NCBI RefSeq assembly: GCF_003711515.1
Contig: NW_021167088.1
Coordinates: 1,263,769-1,327,768 of the forward strand
DNA length: 64,000 nucleotides
DNA from: Sodiomyces alkalinus F11
Taxonomy: Eukaryota > Ascomycota > Sordariomycetes > Glomerellales > Plectosphaerellaceae
Direction: 5' to 3'
The notes below the pieces were generated by a model. That model was not told the DNA's origin, did no database searches, and was given only the letters and a program-made list of their open reading frames with translations. Of the stretch, positions 58,101 through 64,000 are shown piece by piece. Numbering within the stretch: the stretch's first letter is position 1; each line of letters begins with the position of its first letter. The translations under genes were made by a program, and so were the position numbers.

Positions 58101-61100
58101 TTATTCGCCCTGTTTATCAAAGAATAGTCTCAGAGCCGGCAAGAAAGCGGCCGCATGTCGGAACTCCCCAAGCTTGACACGCATCTGGTCGAACGCCAGC
58201 AACACGACCTGATCCTTCACCTTCACCTTCTTAGCCGTAGCCGCAGCCGTAGCCGTAGCCGCCGCCTCGCCCTCCCCGTCCACCGTATCCTCCTCCGTGA
58301 CCACCTCCCTCGGGTCCAGCAGCGGGAACTTGGCATACCGCTGCGAAAAATGCGTCAACAGCACGCGCCGCGCCCCCATCTTCTCCGCGATCCCCAGCGC
58401 CTCCCCCATGGTCGAATGCTTCTTGTCCTTCGCGTCCTCCACCTTGTCGTCGTCGAACGTGCACTCGTGCACCAGCAGCGTCGCGCCCCGCCCCACCGCC
58501 GCGAACTTATCGCTGGGCCGGCAGTCGCCCGAGTACGCCACCTTCAGCCCCGACGGCCACGTCAGCACCGCCGCCGTCGCGCCCTGGCAGTGCTCCACGA
58601 ACACCGTATCGACGCGCTTCAACCCCCCCGCCGCGAGGGCCTCGGCCGTCGCCGGCCGGCCGTTGGTCGAGAACCGGAGCCGAGGCAACCCGATGTCCTC
58701 GACCTGGCTGTATTCCCGGAGCCACTGCTGCATCTGCGCCGGGCTGCAGACGCCCAACGTCCGGTCCGCCGTCGTGCCCTGGCCCTGAGACGACGAGGAC
58801 GACGAGGTCAGGCGGTGCCACTCGCCGATGACGCTCGCGATGCCGAGGTGGTGGTCGGCGTGCATGTGGCTGACGAGGATGAGCCGCAGGTCGGCGACCA
58901 CGCGGCGGCACTCCTCGTCGCCGAACATGCGGCGGAGCTGGCCGAGCGTGTTCTCGCCCGCGTCGAGCAGGTAGTTGCCGACGCCCGGCACGCGGAGCAG
59001 CGTGGCGGACACGTTGCGGTATTTGGACGGCAGCGCCGACCCCGTGCCCAGGGGGATCACCTCGGCGTCGCGGTTCGGCATGTCCTGCTCGGCCCGCTCC
59101 ACCTCGGCCGAAAACGCCGGGTCGGCTACTTTTCGCTTGGCCTCCCGCGCCAGCGACACGATTTCGTCGTCCAGGTTCAGTGCTTCCTCGAGGCGCGGGA
59201 ACGGCACCACCTCGGAATCCACCACCTGGAAGGTGGGCAGGTACTTGGCCCTCATGCCGGTGCGGCCTACCTCGACCGGAGGAGACCCCGCCGCCGCCGT
59301 CGTCGTCGAGGCGACGTCGCGGAACTTGTTGTTGAACTTGGGGATCGGGAACCGGTCCGGGTCGATGCGGCGCAGCGTCGTCAGCAGGGCGGCGTAGCTC
59401 TCGAAGGCGAGCATGTTGGGGGATACGTCGGGCGCCATAACCACGTGCCTGACGCCGGGCCTCTCCCGGATGAAAGACTGAATGGCGGGGTCGTCAAAGA
59501 CGGATTCTCCGAGAACCCAGTACAGGACGTGGACCTGATCCATGAGTCCCTCGGACCTCCACTCGGGTCGGTCTACGAAATGCTGGACGTAATCCCGGGA
59601 CGGAATCTCGAACAGGGCAAAGCCCGAGCCCTTGATGGGGGCCTCGAGGACCATGTCGGGGGTCACGTCGATGCCGTCCTTCCCCTTGACGGCCTGGCCC
59701 GCCGTCAGGAGCTTGAAGTCTTGCACGGCGACGCCCAGCTCTTTGGCCACCTTGGGGTTGAACTTGCCCCTGCGGCCTTTGTTCTTGACGACGTAGCAGA
59801 GCGACGTCGACGACCGCGACGTGGGGGGTAGCGTCCCGAAGCGAACGCCTGGCCAGGGTTGCCGGACCAAGACGTCGATGTTGGGCGCATCGGGGTCCTT
59901 ATCCGGGAGGGGGCCTTTATACCGCTGGATCCCACCGCCTTCGTTGCGGACGAAAACGGTGGCGGGCAGTTCGACGTCGTGAAGTTTGCTCTCGACGAAG
60001 GAATCCGGCCTCCAGTCGGAGTTGAACATGGAGTCGATGACCTGGCGGACATACGCGGCGTCGTCGTCGGCCGCAGCGTTGTCTGCTGCCGGTTGCCGAT
60101 CCTCGGTGGGGGCGGGGCCATCAGCCGTTGATGCAGCACCTGCACCTGTACCTACCCCGCCGTTCTCAGACTCAGTCATCATGTCAAAACTCCTCTTTTT
60201 CCGAGACGACAGAGGCATACCGTTCCCGGCCACAGCGGCAGCCGCGACAGCCACGGGGACGTACCACACCCGGACCGAGTCGTCCTCCCAGTCCGGCTTC
60301 TCCGGGTCGACCTCCGGGCTCGCGATCCTGGGGTCGACGTCGAAGTCCACCGCCCGGATGGGCATGCCGGTGCGGAAGATGAAGTGGCGCGCGGTGGCGA
60401 CGGTGTAGGCGAGGTTCTTCGCCCCAAAGACCTCCAGCTCCCGCTCGACCAGGCTGAGCTGCGCCTTGCCGGTCTCCCGGCGGATCTTGTTCTGGGCCTC
60501 GGTCTGGCTGTTGGTGCTGGCGAGGGCGTCGGCGACGGTGAGCATCATGCCCATCAGGCCGCCGACGTTCTGCCAGGTGACCGGCCCGGAGAGGAAGAGC
60601 TTCTCGAGCTTGGTCATGGAGACGCCGCGCTGGGTGAAGGCGCGCTGCGTGCCCTGGGCGAGGTTGCCGAAGAAGTAGCGGCGGTGGTCGAAGTGGAGGA
60701 GCAGGCCGGCGCCTTGGGTGTCGGCGGTCGGGGCCGTGATGATTTGTACGAAGCTCGACATGGTGGTTCGGCCTTCGGGGGGGGTGGGAGTGGGAGCGGG
60801 AGCGGTCGGAGATGTGGTTGGGTTTGGTTTCGGGGTTGGCGAGGCTGAGGGCGAGGCTGAGGGCGGGGCTGAGGGCGCGGGGACGATAACGTATGATCCT
60901 GGGGGGAGAGTCTTGTAGAAGGAAGACGGAAAAGAGGAGGGTCGGGATGTTTTTCCGGGTTTTCGAGGCGATCGAGGCCGGTTAGGTCGTGGAGGAGGAA
61001 GAGGACCACGAGGAGGAGGAGAGGTGGAAGAGGTTGAGTGGCGGGGAGAAGAAGAGGAATATGGGAAGTGTTGCTCGATGGGACACCTAACGACGAATTG

Positions 61101-61148
61101 ATTGACCCGATGATTGACCCGATGCCTGAGAAAGCAGGCCCATGACAT
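58101..61148 (-). CDS. TRZ1: tRNase Z, long form (tRNA 3'-end processing endonuclease)
   Basis: Intronless, 1015 aa from ATG 61148, the first ATG of the frame. tRNase Z cuts off the 3' trailer of tRNA precursors in nucleus and mitochondria. The length and two-half layout match the long (ELAC2/Trz1) form. The N-terminal half starts MSSFVQIITAPTADTQGAGL and has lost metal ligands, but keeps GNLAQGTQRAFTQRGVSMTK and FLSGPVTWQNVGGLMGMMLT. The C-terminal half carries IPLGTGSALPSKYRNVSATL, the zinc motif HMHADH at 761-766, YSGDCRPSDKF, LLVHECTFDDD and LLTHFSQRYAKFP. The first 90 residues are Arg/Ser/Pro-rich without early acidic residues (MSWACFLRHRVNHRVNQFVV), a likely mitochondrial presequence. 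Initiation at the downstream MSSFVQ Met would give a nuclear form. It ends about 400 bases from tRNA-Arg. Confidence 0.95.
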   Translation of the reverse strand: MSWACFLRHRVNHRVNQFVVRCPIEQHFPYSSSSPRHSTSSTSPPPRGPLPPPRPNRPRSPRKPGKTSRPSSFPSSFYKTLPPGSYVIVPAPSAPPSASPSASPTPKPNPTTSPTAPAPTPTPPEGRTTMSSFVQIITAPTADTQGAGLLLHFDHRRYFFGNLAQGTQRAFTQRGVSMTKLEKLFLSGPVTWQNVGGLMGMMLTVADALASTNSQTEAQNKIRRETGKAQLSLVERELEVFGAKNLAYTVATARHFIFRTGMPIRAVDFDVDPRIASPEVDPEKPDWEDDSVRVWYVPVAVAAAAVAGNGMPLSSRKKRSFDMMTESENGGVGTGAGAASTADGPAPTEDRQPAADNAAADDDAAYVRQVIDSMFNSDWRPDSFVESKLHDVELPATVFVRNEGGGIQRYKGPLPDKDPDAPNIDVLVRQPWPGVRFGTLPPTSRSSTSLCYVVKNKGRRGKFNPKVAKELGVAVQDFKLLTAGQAVKGKDGIDVTPDMVLEAPIKGSGFALFEIPSRDYVQHFVDRPEWRSEGLMDQVHVLYWVLGESVFDDPAIQSFIRERPGVRHVVMAPDVSPNMLAFESYAALLTTLRRIDPDRFPIPKFNNKFRDVASTTTAAAGSPPVEVGRTGMRAKYLPTFQVVDSEVVPFPRLEEALNLDDEIVSLAREAKRKVADPAFSAEVERAEQDMPNRDAEVIPLGTGSALPSKYRNVSATLLRVPGVGNYLLDAGENTLGQLRRMFGDEECRRVVADLRLILVSHMHADHHLGIASVIGEWHRLTSSSSSSQGQGTTADRTLGVCSPAQMQQWLREYSQVEDIGLPRLRFSTNGRPATAEALAAGGLKRVDTVFVEHCQGATAAVLTWPSGLKVAYSGDCRPSDKFAAVGRGATLLVHECTFDDDKVEDAKDKKHSTMGEALGIAEKMGARRVLLTHFSQRYAKFPLLDPREVVTEEDTVDGEGEAAATATAAATAKKVKVKDQVVLLAFDQMRVKLGEFRHAAAFLPALRLFFDKQGE

Positions 61149-61657
61149 GGAGAAGTAAGCCCTCACATGCGGACAGAAAGTATTTGAGTAAGTGCAGTGG
61201 GGCAAAATCTGGCTGTTCTCTGTCAACACCAAAAGAAATGGAAAGGAAAAAAAAAAAGAAGAAAAAAAGCTCGAGATGATGTCGGTGCAGGTACGAAGGT
61301 ACGGGTGCAGAGTACGCAGGTACTTCGCTACATAGGTACGAAATTACTCACAATTTCTCCCCGCCCTTTCTTTCTCCACCCTTTCCCCACCCTTTGTCAG
61401 CCGTATCGTGGAATCACGTGGTGATAACGTGCTGAACCCTTTCTTTGGTCAATCCCTCCCGTCCGGTGCCCCTTGGTCCCCGGCCGATAAGATCCCGATT
61501 GATATGCCGGTGCCCCTCATTTGGGCAAGGGCCAAAGGGGATCTCGAGGAACGGCGGCTTATACGGACACCGTCATGAGCGGTACCAGCCGGACGTTATA
61601 GTTCTAAAAGGAAAAAATAATACATAATTTCTAATTCCGTTCCCACCGAACATCACC
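61149..61657. other. divergent promoter region
   Basis: Between tRNase Z (-) and the flavin-reductase-like gene (+). A-rich stretch near 61245-61270; GGTAC-type motifs at 61290-61345; a TCACGTGGTGATAACGTG site near 61415. No gene recognised. Confidence 0.45.
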
Positions 61658-62848
61658 ATGAGTCTTTTATGCAGCTGCTTACGTCCGACCCGCTCCTCGC
61701 TTCTAACATCCCCAGTCCGCGCTTCTTCACCCTCCATCGCGACAACACACACACCCACCCGCACTCGCAGAGACACACACACAAAATCCACACAGTCCTC
61801 GCGTGCCAAACCCACCATGTCCGAGAATAAAGACATCCGGAACCCCCATCCGGACTTCAAAACAGTAGAAGCCTCCCGCCCGGACTGGGACCCCAAAGCC
61901 CTCCGCTACACAAAAACCCCGGACCCAAGCTGGACCTACGGATCCGGACCCAATGCCACCTCTTCCGTCGCCTCTCCTCCACGAAGCAATGCAACCTCGA
62001 CCCCTCCAGCCCACATCCCCATAGACCCGTACGCGGCAAACCGGCCCCCAGGCGCCAACTACAAACTCCTCATCTCCTCCATCGCCCCCCGCCCCATCGC
62101 CCTCCTCTCCACCCGCTCCCCGGACGAAGCGCGCGACTCCGACGCCGAGAAAGACAACCTAGCCCCCTTCAGCTTCTTCAACGTCCTGAGCCACGACCCG
62201 CCCCTCTTCGCCCTCGGCTTCGCCTGCAGCCTGGCCCGCCCCAAGGACTCGCTCCGCAACCTCGTCGACACGCGCGAGTGCGTCATCAACCTGGTCGGCG
62301 AGCCCCTCCTCGAGGCGGCCAACGCGGCGAGCATCGACAGCCCGCGTGGGGTGAGCGAGTGGGTCGTTTCCGGGCTCACGCCCGTGCGGGACGCGGAGAC
62401 GGTGCGGTGCGCGCGCGTTGCCGAGGCGGTGGTTTCGATTGAGGCGAAGCTGGATTTCGTGAGGGAGTATGAGAGTCGGGGGGCGCCTGGGAGGATTGGC
62501 TCGACGGTGGTTATTGTGGAGGGGACGAGGTTTTGGGTGCGGGGGGATGCGGTGAATGAGGACCGGAGTGTGGTCGATTTGTCGGTGCGTTCTCTCTCTC
62601 TCTCTCTCTTTTTTTTTTTTTTTTTTTTCTTTTTTGGTCCCCTAGCATTGCGAGTATGACAACTGACTGCTTCTCAGGTGTTACGACCCATAAGTCGACT
62701 GGGAGGTATCTCGTATGGACGCACCACCGAGGCCGTCGAACTCCTGCGGCCTGTGTTTGAGGAAACGCTGGGCATGGACGGGTACGAGAAGCTGAAGGAA
62801 AAGAGACGACAGCAAGAGAGGCAGCTTCAAAACGGAGAGCCGAACTGA
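61658..62848 (+). CDS. flavin reductase-like FMN-binding domain protein
   Basis: Two exons, 61658-62584 and 62678-62848 (GTGCGT donor, CTGAC branch, CTCAG acceptor), giving 365 aa. The domain (split beta-barrel, FMN-binding) starts at NYKLLISSIAPRPIALLSTR and includes NLAPFSFFNVLSHDPPLFAL and DSLRNLVDTRECVINLVGEP, then LVGEPLLEAANAAS. The C-terminus reads LRPISRLGGISYGRTTEAVE. The first 50 residues are Arg/Ser/Thr-rich (MSLLCSCLRPTRSSLLTSPV), which suggests a mitochondrial presequence. A second in-frame ATG at 61817 (MSENKDIRNPHPDFKTVEAS) would give a cytosolic form. Proteins of this family reduce flavins or bind FMN; the substrate here is unknown. The intron holds a (CT)n tract and T20 (62609-62628). 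Confidence 0.92.
62609..62628 (+). repeat. T20 homopolymer preceded by (CT)n
   Basis: Twenty consecutive T following about nine CT dinucleotides, inside the intron of the flavin-reductase-like gene. Confidence 0.85.
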
Positions 62849-63190
62849 GTGGATTCTGACGTTGGATGCTGTATGAGGGGTGATATAGAGTAGAATAGAA
62901 ACAAACCGAGTGGAGGTGGAGGACGCATATCGAGACACTTAGACTTTAGACTTCGAGAACAGCCGGGAGATGTGACGGTCATTTCTTCGTGATGCACCAG
63001 GTCCGAGATTAATACAATATCAAATCACCGAAACCAAACCGCAAAGCAAAAACGCAAAACTCCAGGCTCGCCGAGTCCCGTTGAACCACGTCCAGTTTCC
63101 ATCTGCCTGCCCTACCTATCCCGCATCGTATATAGAGCATATCGAAAAGAAAAAAAAAACCCCCCAAAAAACCCTTGGTAAGAGTAAAGA
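62849..63190. other. spacer between convergent genes
   Basis: 3' flanks of the flavin-reductase-like gene (+) and the phosphodiesterase gene (-). A-rich then C-rich stretch near 63151-63175. Nothing else seen. Confidence 0.5.
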
Positions 63191-64000
63191 TCAGACATAT
63201 ATACTCTGCCCACAGTAGGAAAGAATAAACTCCACCCCAGTCTGCGCCTCGTCCTCATGCGCCTGCAACTCCTTCAGAATCCTAGCCCCTTGATCAACAC
63301 CATCCAACTTGTCCTTGACATGGATAATGATCACCTTGACACCCTCGAGCGGCCTCGTCGTGGTCCCCGATACCGCGGCATTCGGCTCCCCCGTCTCCCT
63401 ACCGTCGTCGAAAGAATGCCGCGGCGAAGGCGAATGGGAACGAGACGCCAGTTCAAGATCCCGCGCAACCACATCCTTCAACGAGAGCTCGGCCGTCGGC
63501 GTGGCGAGATGTGGTGTCCCGGGTAGCGAGTGCTGCTGCTGCTGCTGCTGCTGCTGGGGGACCCCGACCCCGTCATCCTGCTGCGAATTGAACCGACTCC
63601 GCACCGTCTTGGGACTCACCGCCTCGCTATCAACCCCCTTGACCCCCTCGCCGCCGCCGCCGCAGCCGCCACTGTTGAAAACAGGCCCCGTCTTCCGCCG
63701 GGAAGGGGCGTCACAATCGACCTGGAGCCTCTTGCGTTTCTTCAGACTGTCAAGCCCTCCTCCTCCTCTTCCTGCTGATGTTGTTGCTGCTGTTGCTGCT
63801 GTTGTTGTTGTTGTGGCTGCTGCTGCTGCTGCTGCTGCTAGGGCGGCCTCCTTCCCAACGAGGCCCGAATCAGAAGACGACCCCGCATTCCACAGACACC
63901 GGAGGACGTCGACCTCCCGCGCCAGGGTCCGGAGCTCGTCCATCACGAAGCTGGGCTTCATGTGTCCGAACAGGCGGTCGGCGCTCTGGCTGTCGTCGTA
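63191..64000 (-). CDS. class II (low-affinity) cyclic-nucleotide phosphodiesterase, C-terminal part
   Basis: The C-terminal 269 residues of a minus-strand gene whose 5' part lies beyond 64000; the frame is open to the window edge (YDDSQSADRLFGHMKPSFVM). The visible part begins at the RLFGHMKPSFVMDELRTLAR helix typical of the class II fold. A long low-complexity insert follows, with Ala/Thr runs from GCT/GTT triplets (63770-63840), basic KKRKRLQ, Gly runs, and a poly-Gln run (63533-63556). The end is SGTTTRPLEGVKVIIIHVKD then KLDGVDQGARILKELQ and GVEFILSYCGQSIYV, which resembles the last strands of yeast Pde1 / fungal PdeL. These enzymes hydrolyse cAMP in the cAMP-PKA pathway. The zinc-binding HxHxDH region would be upstream, so activity cannot be judged. 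The family call rests on the two end motifs. Confidence 0.82.
   Translation of the reverse strand, partial: YDDSQSADRLFGHMKPSFVMDELRTLAREVDVLRCLWNAGSSSDSGLVGKEAALAAAAAAAATTTTTAATAATTSAGRGGGGLDSLKKRKRLQVDCDAPSRRKTGPVFNSGGCGGGGEGVKGVDSEAVSPKTVRSRFNSQQDDGVGVPQQQQQQQQHSLPGTPHLATPTAELSLKDVVARDLELASRSHSPSPRHSFDDGRETGEPNAAVSGTTTRPLEGVKVIIIHVKDKLDGVDQGARILKELQAHEDEAQTGVEFILSYCGQSIYV

Noticed and set aside
58155..59831. 558-aa plus-strand frame opposite tRNase Z
   Set aside because: A shadow frame with Arg/His/Leu-rich composition; the minus strand carries the HMHADH zinc motif.

Overview
The window looks like a piece of a filamentous ascomycete genome, most likely a Sordariomycete. Coding exons are GC-rich, introns are short (mostly 50-120 nt) with GTATGT/GTACGT donors and CTAAC/CTGAC branch points, intergenic DNA is lower in GC, and the proteins are typical fungal families. 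The species cannot be named from this sequence. I rebuilt exon structures by hand from splice motifs and reading-frame continuity. Introns were accepted only where the joined frame gave a sensible family protein.

Layout: 1-4.2 kb no gene seen; 4.2-5.3 kb an acidic unknown protein; 5.3-8.7 kb intergenic, with a long imperfect hairpin (6429-6555) and a tRNA-Ser(GCU); 8.7-10.8 kb an intronless 698-aa unknown protein; 11.5-16.2 kb CAF17/IBA57, a DNAJC17/Cwf23-type J protein and ATP16; 16.2-22.5 kb gene-poor, with a second tRNA-Ser(GCU); 22.5-24.8 kb a 765-aa acidic protein; 25.8-38.3 kb SAR1, a patatin-like lipase, SEC63, a GNAT-domain gene with a reading-frame problem, and an ARL2-type GTPase; 38.3-43.8 kb gene-poor, with a small tandem duplication; 43.8-49.4 kb a LAMMER kinase and a 621-aa unknown protein; 49.8-61.1 kb three minus-strand genes (DUF4045/gelsolin protein with an assembly gap, sideroflexin, long-form tRNase Z) plus tRNA-Arg(UCG); 61.7-64 kb a flavin-reductase-like protein and the 3' end of a class II cyclic-nucleotide phosphodiesterase.

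The recognisable genes are dispersed housekeeping genes, not a pathway cluster. They cover mitochondrial function (CAF17, ATP16, sideroflexin, one possible form of tRNase Z), ER and secretion (SAR1, SEC63), lipid turnover (patatin lipase), cytoskeleton (ARL2, gelsolin protein), and signalling or RNA processing (LAMMER kinase, cyclic-nucleotide phosphodiesterase, Cwf23-like protein, tRNase Z). I see no transposon, biosynthetic cluster or CRISPR.

The points most worth a second look are: the foldback at 6429-6555; a family of palindromic TACCTAAGGTA / TAGGTACCTA motifs seen repeatedly between genes; two tRNA-Ser genes that differ only by a compensatory base-pair swap; an in-frame stop or hidden GC-AG intron in the GNAT gene; an unusual GC-AG intron in ATP16; and a 24-nt C tract in a kinase intron.
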